A stretch of 64,000 bases of DNA from Carettochelys insculpta (Eukaryota; Chordata; Testudines; Carettochelyidae), in NCBI RefSeq assembly GCF_033958435.1, contig NC_134138.1, positions 178,482,798 to 178,546,797 of the forward strand, read 5' to 3'. Numbering within the stretch: the first letter of the stretch is position 1; every line of letters starts with the position of its first letter. A model generated the notes under the pieces. It did no database searches and had not been told where the DNA came from. It saw nothing but the letters and a program-made list of their open reading frames with translations. Position numbers and translations under genes: made by a program. Positions 1 to 10,740 of this stretch are shown here, one piece after another.

Positions 1-119
1 TATCTCTATTGATTTCAGGATAAGTTATTCAGGCTTACCACCCACATAAGTCCTCAACTTCCCATGGCATATCAGCACATAGTTCTCATTGACTTACGTG
101 AAACTACTCACATACCTAG

Positions 120-275
120 AGCTAGCACCTTAAAGACTAACAAACTTTATTAGGTTTATTTATTAAAAATTCTGAAGACGTGGGTCTTACCCATGAAAGC
201 TTATTACCTAATATGTAAAATTGATAGTCTTTAAGGTGCTATGGGACTGCTTGTTTCTTGTGAAGCTCCACACTA
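120..275. repeat. SINE-like interspersed repeat fragment
   Basis: It contains a 'gcaccttaaagactaacaaa' block and, about 90 bases later, the inverted counterpart 'tagtctttaaggtgct' followed by 'gggactgcttgttt'. The same blocks recur at 25404-25560 and 30334-30520. The family is common in reptile genomes, but I cannot give a reliable family name. Boundaries are approximate. Confidence 0.55.
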
Positions 276-671
276 ACATGGTTGTCCCTCTGAGAATATT
301 TAAAGCTAGATGCTGATTAAATTCCTTGTTGAAATGGGCCATAAAATATATGAGAAACAGGCCTTGACTATTTTTAACCATCTGAAACCAAGTCTTCCGC
401 AGGGCCTTCCTGGCTCTGCCCAGGTGTGGCTGAAAAAGTCCCTGAGAAACCTTTTTGTTCAGTTTTCATCTCATATTTCTATATATATATATAGATAGTA
501 TATTCCCAAACCCTTTCCCCCATGCTGTTAGTCCTGTTAATAGTCTTCAGACAGGAGAGACAGCAAAGCTACCGCCCCCCGCCCCCCACAACCGGCCTTT
601 GTTTCTACTCGTTGTCTTTCCTATCCTCCTTCTAGCTGCTCTCAGAGTCTCCAGAGTTTTAATCCCACCTA

Positions 672-1382
672 GGCTACGTCTACATGTGCAGCCAACATCG
701 AAATAGTTTATTTCGACGTTGCGACATCGAAATAGTCTATTTCGATGAATAATGTCTACACGTCCTCCAGGGCCAGCAACGTCGATGTTCAACTTCGACG
801 TTGCTCAGCCCAACATCGAAATAGGCGCAGCAAGGGAACGTCTACACGTCAAAGTAGCACACATCGAAATAGGGATGCCAGGCACAGCTGCAGACAGGGT
901 CACAGGGCGGACTCAACAGCAAGCCGCTCCCTTAAAGGGCCCCTCCCAGACACAGTTGCACTAAACAACACAAGATACACAGAGCTGACAACTGGTTGCA
1001 GACCCTGTGCCTGCAGCATAGATCCCCAGCTGCCGCAGAAGCAGCCAGAAGCCCTGGGCTAAGGGCTGCTGCCCACGGTGACCATAGAGCCCCGCAGGGG
1101 CTGGAGAGAGAGCATCTCTCAACCCCCCAGCTGATGGCCGCCATGGAGGACCCGGCAATTTCGACGTTGCGGGACGCGGATCGTCTACACGGTCCCTACT
1201 TCGACGTTCAACGTCGAAGTAGGGCGCTATTCCTATCTCCTCATGAGGTTAGCGACTTCGACGTCTCGCCGCCTAACGTCGAAGTTAACTTCGAAATAGC
1301 GCCCGACGCGTGTAGACGCGACGGGCGCTATTTCGAAGTTGGTGCCGCTACTTCGAAGTAGCGTGCACGTGTAGACGCAGCT
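672..1382 (+). mobile_element. 711-bp Harbinger-type MITE, family A, copy 1
   Basis: The element has terminal inverted repeats (GGCTACGTCTACA at the left, TGTAGACGCAGCT-like at the right) and an exact 3-bp target duplication, CTA, at 669-671 and 1383-1385. It has the same length as the copies at 17168 and 50952 and looks very similar to both across its full length. Both subterminal regions are crowded with TCGAAATAG, TTCGACGTT and CTTCGAAGTAG motifs. Open frames of 105 and 121 codons recur at the same offsets in all three copies, but they follow from DNA similarity and match no protein family I know. It is non-autonomous: no transposase domain is present. Confidence 0.88.
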
Positions 1383-1385
1383 CTA

Positions 1386-2273
1386 GTGAGCTTGCCAGGT
1401 GTGGGCAGATTCTAGGATGAGCTCTAATTACCCAGCCTCAACTAATTTCCTGTGATTGGGGCCGAAGTAGTAGGAGTTTATCAGGGTTTCTCTGTGGCAT
1501 GCTGCCATAGTGTGAAGTACTGAAAAAGTAAGAAACTAGAGAAGAATATTAACTGAGTCAATAGAAGTGTCTCAAGCATTTGTGCTCACATCCCATGAAG
1601 TTCAAATCATCTCTGAACCCAATATGCTACCAAGGAGTCACTGCACTTATGAAGTTTGCTAACCTTTCTTTCTGCTATACAAGAGGAACCTTGAAAACTG
1701 TTACTTTGAAATCACCTGGCTGCTTTATATTTTCCTCTTTATAAAGGATATGTCAAAGTGAGCTCTGCATCAACATATTTTTATCCACAATATAAAGAAG
1801 TTTATTGCATATTCAGATTAAATCTCTTTTTTATACCTAAAGAAAATGCTTGGCCAACATTTTCTTCTTTTTATTGCTTGCCAACATCTTCCAACACCTC
1901 CTTATATAAATATATATGACTTATTCTGTTATTCAAAAGAGTACATGGAATTTTTCAAGTGGAACCATGTTTATAACGTGACTTCAGCCTCCCTATTAAA
2001 TCCTGATAGGATTACTGTGATGGAGCCTGGAAGCTGTATTCAATTACAAATGCTATTTTTGGATTTAAACTATGCTGTAATTGTGCAATTCAAAGATTTA
2101 ATCTATACAACAGTCAAAATTGGTTCAACAATCCACAGACATTCCTCATTGTCCTATATCCTCTTTAAGTTTCCTGGCATAATTACTATATAATATGCAT
2201 ATATTTTATAATTAATGTAATTGCTTTCTGTGTAACAGTAAAGAAGGTGTCTCTAGTCAGTCAGAATTTGATC
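1386..2273. other. No recognisable feature
   Basis: AT-rich unique-looking sequence. The 115-codon frame at 1846-2193 has no recognisable domain and ordinary non-coding composition. Confidence 0.5.
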
Positions 2274-2592
2274 CAGGCTGAATCTCTCTAGTCCAGCACT
2301 GTTGGGACCTGAGTGGTGCCAGACAGAGCTTGCTGGACCATGGGAGGTCAATATTGTGTATTACATTAAAAAAACTTCCACTCCTTACTGGGCTCTTATA
2401 CAGTTAGGGGTAAATTACAGTGAAATAACAGCACAGAACACAGAGTCACGGCTGGAGGTTGTAAATAAACTTTATGGGACTTCAGAAAACTTGGCTACAC
2501 CTGTGATAAGTGGACATCTGGATTACTAAAATCATGCCAGATTGTGGATATTGCCAGAAAAAGAGATTCCCCGATCAGAGATTTTCAACATG
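2274..2592 (+). mobile_element. TA-flanked pogo/Tigger-like MITE, copy 1
   Basis: About 320 bp, with a degraded left end (CAGGCTGAATCTCTCTAGTC) and a right end that is the degraded inverse. Internal landmarks are shared with the copies at 8859, 37832 and 45880: 'ggacctgagtggtgcc', 'aacagcacagaacac' and 'aaactttatggga'. A TA follows the right end. TIRs of the form CAGGTTGAACCTC with TA duplications are typical of Tc1/mariner-pogo elements; the assignment to pogo/Tigger is inferred from the ends only. Confidence 0.7.
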
Positions 2593-2825
2593 TACCATTT
2601 TAACAAATGAGAGTTTTGCCACTGCCAGAGAAGTTTGGAATATTCTTTACAGGCTAACTTCTGTTTGCAGATAATGCCTATTGACTTTAGTTGCACATAT
2701 GCAGAGATAAAATATTTACTCTAAGAGGTTTAAAAAAGGAAAAGGAGGCTAGGTGTGAGAGAATATGTGGTGGTATTGGCATATAAGAAAGAAGACAGCA
2801 AGTCAGTAGTAGTTCAAATACTGTA

Positions 2826-3659
2826 CCCTCATCCCTCACTATATGAGCACAATTGGTTCCCATCTTTCTGCTCTTAGGTGAAAACTCATAAGAGGGATGC
2901 TAAATTCCTATTAAATTACATGTCAAAGTCCCTAATTGGTTCCTAAGGGCTCCTAACTCGGGGAAGGAGTGGCAGCAGGTGGCGCTGCTTTTGAAGGATA
3001 AGTTAACATTGGGTTGGGGAGGGTTAAGGGCTGGGGGCAGTTTGGGGCCATGAGCGGGAGGGAGAATTAAATTCTGCTGGTGGGGGGTTCAGGCTGCTGG
3101 GCCCGGGGGGGTACAGGTGGTGGTAGGGTCTGACTGCAGGACTGGCAAGGGGGTCTGGCTGCTGTGGTTTGGGGCAGCAGGGCCAGTGGGGGAGCGTTAG
3201 GTTGCGGCACCAAGGGTCTGGCAGAGGGGTCTGGCTGCAGAGGTAGTTAAGCTGCCACTTCTGTCGTACGAAGCAGTGGGGCCGGTAGAGGGGTCTTGCT
3301 GCCACGTGGCCGACAGGGGTCTGTCAGTGGGGCTAGTTATGCTGCCACGGTACGGGGCTAGCGGCAGGTCAGGGTGCGGGGCTGGTGGGGGAGAGGTCTG
3401 GATGTTGCTGTTTGGGACTGCAGGGCTGGTGGGGTGGGGGCTCAGGTTGTGGGGCCAGCGGGGGTCTGGCTGCAGTGGGTTGGGGCTGTGGGGCTGATGG
3501 GGGGGAAGTCAGATTACTGGGGGTTGGAGCCACGGGGAGGGGTTTACACTCGTATTAGCGGTGGGGAGTTCACTCGTTGAGTGAACTAGGGTAGGTAAAT
3601 GTGTCCCTCGTTATAGCGAGTACTCATAAATAAAGTACTCATTTAATGAGGGATGAGTG
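2826..3659. mobile_element. TA-flanked TIR element with G-rich interior
   Basis: The left end CCCTCATCCCTC...ATGAG is mirrored by 'actcatttaatgagggatgagtg' at the right end, and TA lies directly outside both ends (2824-2825, 3660-3661). Small TIRs with TA duplications suggest a Tc1/mariner-type non-autonomous element. The centre is occupied by the G-rich degenerate tandem repeat listed separately. Confidence 0.62.
3010..3540 (+). repeat. G-rich degenerate minisatellite
   Basis: Repeated variants of 'ggggtctggctgc', 'ggggctggtggggg' and 'ctgctgtggtttgggg' recur at irregular spacing of tens of bases. The plus strand is strongly G-biased, with many runs of three to seven G, in contrast with the AT-rich surroundings. 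Short open frames here are composition artefacts. Confidence 0.65.
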
Positions 3660-3661
3660 TA

Positions 3662-5094
3662 TATGGAAGCCCTATATTTTCCTATATTTTGTGTGTATCC
3701 TGCAGGACAGAGAATAAATTAGTAAATTTTAGACAATTTTGTCATGAAAATTACCTCTCTATACATACATACAAATACAGTATTAAAATCCCAAATTGTG
3801 CTTCAAACCCACCTCACCTTGTTAAGAAGTTTCATTTCAAGTAAGCAACTAGCATTAATTGGATGTGAGCTGCTAAACAATAGCTATTTTACATTTCTCC
3901 TCAACTGGTACTTTAAATTACCATATTTGTGTCAGCTAGTTGGTGTAATGAAGCATACAGCTAAAAACCAAACAACCTCCCCTCTGCTTCCCCAAGAATG
4001 AATTGCTTTCTTTACCCTCCAGCTTCCTGATTATTTATGCCTTTTAAGTTCAGGAGGTTTCCTTCACTGACAAGGTGATGATGGGGAAAAAAAAATCTGG
4101 ACTCCAGAAATACACAACCAGTTAGATTCTACTTGTACTTACAAAGGAGTGAAACATATGACTATTGTTATATGGATGTTCTTGGTTTCCTTTCATCCTT
4201 CCTTTGCCATTCACTGTATGTGTTTAAACTGTGCTCACTCTTTTCATCTAGAGGCTACACAATTATAAAACTAGCCTTCCAATTTTATTATACTGGTGTG
4301 CAAGGATACATGTATATAATTACGACAAGAAAAATAATATCTGTAACAGATATAATCCATATTCCATCATGGGAAAAATGGTTTACAAGCATCTCTGAAT
4401 CAATAGACTCTAAATGATCGTGCTTCCACGATCTATAATACGAATTATAATTAAATTTAGGAAGTTTCTCTTGTGTGCAAATTAGGCCATTAAATCATTT
4501 TACCGTTCATTTTATGTATTTTGTGTTATCAGTTAGTGAAAGCTGATAGGGACTATATCTCTTGAAACCTAGTTTCCTAAACTGTCAAAGCAAACTACAA
4601 ATATAACACATGAATAAATAAAAGCAATCTGACAATATGAAGTTCAAAACAAGCCACAATTGAAAGACTTACTGTATTTCCACCACAGTATTTATTGGTA
4701 AAAATTACTATGCTAAATATTTGGGATTTCAAAGCTATATGTAAATTGTTTCTAATATCAATGTAAATAGTTATTTGATTATCCCTTATGAATTAAATAA
4801 TACAATGTTGTAGTTCAATAATCCTATCATCCTATATAGGCATAACTACCTGTTCTTTCCTGGTTACACTTTGCAGCCAGTCCACAGCATGTCAAGTAAA
4901 AGAAAAAATATGTAATTTAATTTCAATATAATGATACAAATTATTAAGCATTCATTACATTAAAATCTCCACATATAGAAAGACAGGAATCAATGAATTT
5001 GTATTAATTTTCCTTTTAACTTCTTTCCTTTTTCAGTTCCAAGGAGCCTTAGTAATTTATCATTAACTTGACTCTATTTGTAAATGGTATCGCC
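3662..5094. other. No recognisable feature
   Basis: AT-rich sequence running up to the 5' junction of the CR1 element. Short frames at 3653-4417 have no protein-like signal. Confidence 0.45.
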
Positions 5095-8000
5095 AGGAGG
5101 GCTTTGGCTTCCTCAACCACGGGATGCTATTCCAGGAAGGACTGCTAGGCAGAGATAGCATTCACCTTTCGAGGAGAGGGAAGACCCTATTTGGACACAG
5201 ACTGGCTAATCTAGTGAGGAGGGCTTTAAACTAGGTTTGATGGGGATAGGGTAGCAAAGAAGATGGAGACTTGGGAGATGCATTGGAAGTGGGAGGGAAC
5301 ATGGGCTATAATGGCAGAGAAAAGAAGTGTCAGGGCAAAACCGGGAGGCAAGATCAAATCAATATCTTAGATGCCTATATACAAATGCAGGAAGTATGGG
5401 TAATAAGCAGAAAGAACTTGAAGTGCTAATAAATCAACACAACTATGACATTGTTAGCATCACAGAAGCTTGGTGGGATAATACACATGATTGGAATGTT
5501 GGTATGGAAGGGTACAGCTTGCTCAGGAAGGATAGACAGGGGAAAAGGAGGAGGGTGTTGCCTTGTATATTAAAAATGTATACACTTGGACTGAGGTGGA
5601 GATGGACATAGGAAACGGATGTGTTGAGAGCCTCTGGATTAAGCTAAAAGGGGTAAAAAACAAGGATGACGTCCTGCTAGCAGTCTACTACAGGCCACCT
5701 ACCCAGATGGAAAAGGTGGATGAGGCTTTTTTTAAACAACTAACAAAATCATCAAGGGCCCAGGATTTGGTGGTGATGGGGGACTTCAACTATCCAGATA
5801 TATGTTTGGAAACTAACACAGTGACACACAGACTATCCAATAAATTATTGCACTGAACTGGAGACAACTTTTTTATTTCAGAAGGTTGAAAAACCTACCG
5901 GGGGGAAGCTGTCCTAGATTTGATTTTAACAAATAGAGAGGAACTGACTGAGAATCTGAGAGTGGATGGCAGCTTGGGTGAAAGTGATCATGAAATCATA
6001 GAGTTCACAATTTTAAGGAAGGGTAGAAGGGAGAACAGCAAAATAGAGACAATGGATTTCAGGAAGGTGGATTTTGGTAAATTCAGAGAGCTAGAAGGTA
6101 GGGTCCTCTGGGAAGCAAGACTGAGGAGAAAAACAATGGAGAAGAGTTGGTAGTTTTTCAAAGGGACATTATTAAGTGCCCAGCTATTCCTCTGCGTAGG
6201 AAAGATAGAAAATATGGCAAAAGACCACCTTGGCTTAACCAGGAGATCTTGAGGGATCTCCAAATAAAAAAAGGAATCATATAAAAAATGGAAACTAGGA
6301 GAAATTACGAAGGATGAATACAGGCAAACTACACAGGAATGCAGGGGCAAGTTTAGAAAGGCAAAGGCGGAAAATGAGCTCAAATTAGCTACGAGCATAA
6401 AGGGAAACAAGAAGACTTTTTAAAATACATTAAAAGCAAGAGCAAAACCAAGGACAGGGCAGGCTCATTGCTCAGTGAGGAGGGAGAAACAGTAATGGGA
6501 AACTTTGAAATGGCAGAGATACTTAATGACTTATTTATTTCTTCACTGAGAAGTCTGAAGAAGGAATGCCTAACATAGGGAACGGTAGTGGGAAAGGGGT
6601 AAGTTTAGATGATAAAATGAAAAAAATGAACAAGTTAAAATGACTTAGAAAAGGTAGATGTCTGCAAGTCACCATGACCTGATGAAATGCATCCTAGAAT
6701 ACTCGAGGAGCTGATGGAGGAGGTATCTGAGCCATTAGCTATCATCTTTGGAAAATCATGGGAGACAGGACAGATTCCAGAAGATTGCAAAAAGGCAAAT
6801 ATAGTGCCCTTCTATAAAAAGGGGAATAAGAACAACACAGAAAACTACAGACCAGTCAGTTTATCTTCTGTGCCAGGAAAGATCAAGTAATTAAGGAAAT
6901 CATCTTCAAACACTTGGAAGATGGTAAGCTGATAGGAACAGCCAGCATGGATTTGCAAAGAACAAATCATGTCAAACCAATCTGATAGCTTTCTTTGATA
7001 GGATAACGAGCCTTGTGGATAAGGGAGAAGCAGTAGATGTAGTATATCTAGATTTTAGTAAGACATTTGATATGGTCTCGCATGATATTCTTACCAATAA
7101 ACTAGGCAAATACAATTTAGATGGGGCTACTATAAGGTGGGTGCAAAACTGGCTGGATAACCATACTCAGAGAGTAGTTATTCATGGTTCTCAATTCTGC
7201 TGGAAAGGTATAACAAGTGGGGTTCCACAGGGGTCTGTACTGGGACTGGTTCTGTTCAATAAGTTCATCAACGATTTAGATATTGGCTTAGAAAGTACAC
7301 TCATTAAGTTTGCAGATGATACCAAGCTGGGAGGGGTTGCAACTGCTTTGGAGGGTAGGGTCAAAATGATCTGGGCAAATCAGAGAAATGATCTGAAGTA
7401 AACAGGATGAAATTTAATAAAGACAAATGCAAAGTGCTCCCCTTAGGAAGAAACAATCAGTTTCACACACACAGAATGGGAAGTGACTGTTTCAGAAGGA
7501 GTATGGCAGAAAGGGATCTAGGGGTTATAGTGGGCCACAAGTTAAACATAAATCAACAGTGTGATGCTGTTGCCAAAAAAGCAAACATGATTCTGGGATG
7601 TATTAACAGGTGTGTTGTGAACAAGACATGAGAAGTCATTCTTCTGCTCTACTCTGCGCTGGTTAGGCCTCAGTTGGAGTATTGTGTCCACTTCTGGGAT
7701 CTGCATTTCAAGAAAGATGTGGAGAAACTGGAAAAAGAGTCCAGAAAAGAGCAACAAGAACGATCAAAGGTCTAGAGAACATGACCTATGAAAAAAGACT
7801 GAAAGAACTGGGCTTGTTTAGTTTGCAAAAAAGAAGATTAAGGGGGGAACATGATAGCAGTTTACAAGTATCTAGAAGGGTGTTCATAAGGAGGAGGGAG
7901 AAAACTTGTTCTTCTTGGCCTCTGAGGACAGAACAAGAAGCAATGGGCTTAAACTTCAGCAAGGGAGGTTTAGGTTGGACATTAGAAAAAAGTTCCTAAC

Positions 8001-8205
8001 TGTCAGGGTGGTCAAACACTGGAATAAATTGCTTAAGGAGGTTGTGGAATCTCCATCTCTGGAGATATTTAATAACAGGTTAGATAAATGTCTATCAGGG
8101 ATGGTCTAGACAGTACTTGGTCCTGCCATGAGGGCAGGGGGCTGGACTTGGTGACCTCTCAAGGTCCCTTCCAGTGCTAGCATTCTATTATTTTATGATT
8201 TGCCT
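5095..8205 (+). mobile_element. CR1-clade LINE, 5'-truncated, plus strand
   Basis: About 3.1 kb of a CR1 retrotransposon. It begins in the leader just upstream of ORF2, runs through endonuclease and reverse transcriptase, and ends with the typical CR1 tail ('ggcaggggg ctggac', 'ctctcaaggtccc ttcc', then 'attctatta ttttatgatt'). The tail is an A/T-rich version of the short direct repeat expected at CR1 3' ends. The left boundary is estimated from where CR1-like sequence fades. Confidence 0.88.
5327..8109 (+). pseudogene. CR1 ORF2 (endonuclease-reverse transcriptase) pseudogene
   Basis: Encoded the LINE protein that nicks target DNA and copies the element RNA at the nick. The endonuclease part shows YTNAGSMGNKQKELE near 5380, ITEAWWD near 5460, GDFNYPDI near 5780 and GESDHEII near 5980. 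The reverse transcriptase keeps VVYLDFSKTFD near 7040, [10 protein letters not shown] near 7215 and the catalytic FADD near 7310. The coding region is split into at least eight frames: a shift near 5560, a stop near 5856, and further shifts near 6153, 6890, 7401, 7631 and 7900. The catalytic motifs are still readable, so decay postdates insertion. It cannot make a functional protein. Confidence 0.88.
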
Positions 8206-8858
8206 CCAGCCATAATTATGAGGCCAAAAAAGTTAACATCTCTACTCCCAACTAGGTCTTTAATATCCTCTTCCAAATCGGAGTATTAGGTCACTTTTCC
8301 CCTGGGGGCTTTCCCATCGAATGGCAACAGTCACCACTGCCTCAGTTTCTCATCTAACAATATTGGGCTTAAGCAAAAAGCCATCTTTACACCTTAAAAA
8401 TGGCTCCACTCTCACTTTCCATCCTAAATTACCTATTTTACAAATAACTGAAGCTACTACCCTATTATGTCTTTATATCCGAGCATCTTTCATTTGAAAA
8501 CATTGCTGGATACCTGTGGCATTGTTTCCCTAACCTTCCCATACCATCTACACTTAGCTTCTATTTAATTTCTCCTTCTAATTAGTGTCTCTCTCGTAGG
8601 GAAAACATTAGCTGTTAATTGTATTGTAGTGATGAAGGAAGATGATTTAGCCATACACAGTCTAATCAAAAAAGATTTACTAGTTGGGTCATTTGTAAAA
8701 CACTTAATCCCAATTCTTTAGCATTTTAACTACTTTATTTTTTACGACATTTCAAAGGTAGCAACATTTCACTAATGTACAAAAGGGTCTTTTTATACAC
8801 TCACAAATTGTGTGGGTTTTGTGCAATATCCTATACATGTATAAAATTATAATTAATA
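8206..8858. other. No recognisable feature
   Basis: Unique-looking AT-rich sequence between the CR1 tail and the next MITE. Confidence 0.45.
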
Positions 8859-9182
8859 CAAGTTGAACTTCTCCAGTCCGGAACCCTCAGTACCTGACTG
8901 GTGCCAGATGAGAGAATTTGCCCCACCACAGGAGGTCAGTAGTCTAACACATTGCCAATACTTTCACCCCATTCTGGGCTCTCAGAAGACATTTAGGGGA
9001 AAATTACAGCCAAATAACAGCACAGAACACCGAGAGACAAGACTAGTTGCAGTAAACAAACTTTATGGGACCATGAGAAACTTGGCCACACTCACGGTAA
9101 GTGGTCATCTGGCTAACTAAAATCATGCAGGATTACAGATATTGCTGGATAAGAGACCTCTGTATTAGAGAGGTTCAACCTG
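8859..9182 (+). mobile_element. TA-flanked pogo/Tigger-like MITE, copy 2
   Basis: The left TIR CAAGTTGAACTTCTCCAGTC is mirrored by 'tagagaggttcaacctg', and TA flanks both ends (8857-8858, 9183-9184). The interior matches the copies at 2274, 37832 and 45880, for example 'gactggtgccagatgag' and 'aacagcacagaacacc'. Confidence 0.8.
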
Positions 9183-9184
9183 TA

Positions 9185-9747
9185 ACAGTCATGCTTACTG
9201 GAAATAATTGCTTGGACAAGGGATGGATTTTATTATTAAGACAGAGGTTATACATTTGGAGGTCTTTCTTGTAATCCTGTCTCTACCACAGATTTAATCT
9301 ATGATGATTGCCCAGTCACACTACTGTCCCTCTCTCAGCTTCCTTATTTGTAAAATCAATTGATTTAGTTCCCTTTGAGGAGTGTTGTGAAGTTGTGTTC
9401 ATTCGTGTTCAGAATGAATTTTGAGTTCCTCGAGGAAGTTACTATGGAAGTGCAAAATATTACATAAAATTAGGAGAAATCAGAGACAATGAAGTGATGA
9501 ATTCATCTATAAGATTTGGAGTATGCTGTGAGCAAAGGACTTGGAGCCAGAAATTTGCAACTTCTAATTTTGACTCTGATGTATGACCTTACATTTGATT
9601 TAACTTCTTTGAGCCTCATTACTGGGATAATACATGCCAATCTCGAAAATGTATGGTTAGAATTAATGGCTTATTTGTACAGTGCTTTGCTTTCATCTTT
9701 AGAGCCATGGGTCCCATATCCTCACTTACTTTACAAAAGCGGCTAAC
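9185..9747. other. No recognisable feature
   Basis: AT-rich unique-looking sequence with no supported gene. Confidence 0.45.
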
Positions 9748-10070
9748 ATAAGATTCATAGATTTTTAAGGCCAGAAGGGTCAATTATGATCATCTGCACA
9801 ACACAGGTCATAGAATTTCATCCTCTAAAACTTTTGCACCAAGCCCAGAACTCCTGTTTAAAGCTACTGTACATCTTTTAGAAGGATACCCAGGGTTGAT
9901 TTTAAAAATGTCAAATTATGGAGAATTCACCATGTTTCTAGGTAAATTGAGCTTATGGCTCATTATTCACACTTAAAAATCTGCACGTAATGATCTGGTA
10001 TGAGTTCATCTACCTTCTTCTCACCATTGGATCTCACAATGACTTTCCCCCACCCACCGCTCAATTAAAG
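9748..10070 (-). mobile_element. Old CR1 3'-end fragment, minus strand
   Basis: The run 'gattcatagatttttaagg', 'ccagaagggtcaattatgat' and 'acacaggtcatagaatttc' is the reverse complement of a CR1 3' region (element tail reads ...cttctggcc...aatctatgaatc). It is degraded and truncated; the right boundary is uncertain. Confidence 0.65.
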
Positions 10071-10384
10071 AGCTATTGTTATCAGAAATATTGTCCTCCT
10101 GGAAGATCATGATTAGACGTCAATAGCTAGAGTTATACATTCACATATTAGCCATAATAAATCACTTGCTCAAGAACATCTCAGATTAACAGAGTGCCAT
10201 AGAATTGTAGGTAAGCAGTGAAGCAGCTGGCCAGGTGCCAGAGTATATTAAGACTGGTGTAAAAGATCTAGCAATACTTCACTTTTCTCAGTGCTTTCTT
10301 ATTTTTTGTAACCAAATATTACCCCCACCAATATAGCTGCAAAAGCACAAAAAAAAATAGCAGCACTTCCTTTAATGCATCTTT
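10071..10384. other. No recognisable feature
   Basis: Short unique-looking segment up to the Harbinger insertion site. TTT at 10382-10384 is the left copy of its target duplication. Confidence 0.45.
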
Positions 10385-10740
10385 AGCTAGGTCTACACAT
10401 AAGCACCCTTTCGAAAGGGCAAAAATCAACGTTCAGCAGTCGAAATAGTGGCTGTCAAAAGGGAGCAACCTCACTCCAATAGTGGATCACCAGGCTGACC
10501 TGCCCTTTCGAAGGACTGTCATGACCTTTTGAAAGGGAGCGTCCACATGGCTCCAAGCTTTTCTTTGAAAGAAGGGAGGCAGAAAACACAGCAGATGGGG
10601 TCCCATGGCCAGCAAGCCCTTCTGGGGCCGCAGCCAGCTGTTCCCTTAAAGGCCCGCCCCCCGCCCCCGACCCTCCACCCTGCATGAGCTGATCTCTGCC
10701 CAGCCATCCCCAGCCCAGCAGAGCCCACTTGTGCTCCAGG

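Noticed and set aside
1846..2193. 115-codon frame
   Set aside because: Composition typical of AT-rich non-coding DNA, no domain, no splice or start context.
5988..6410. 140-codon minus-strand frame
   Set aside because: Antisense of the CR1 ORF2.
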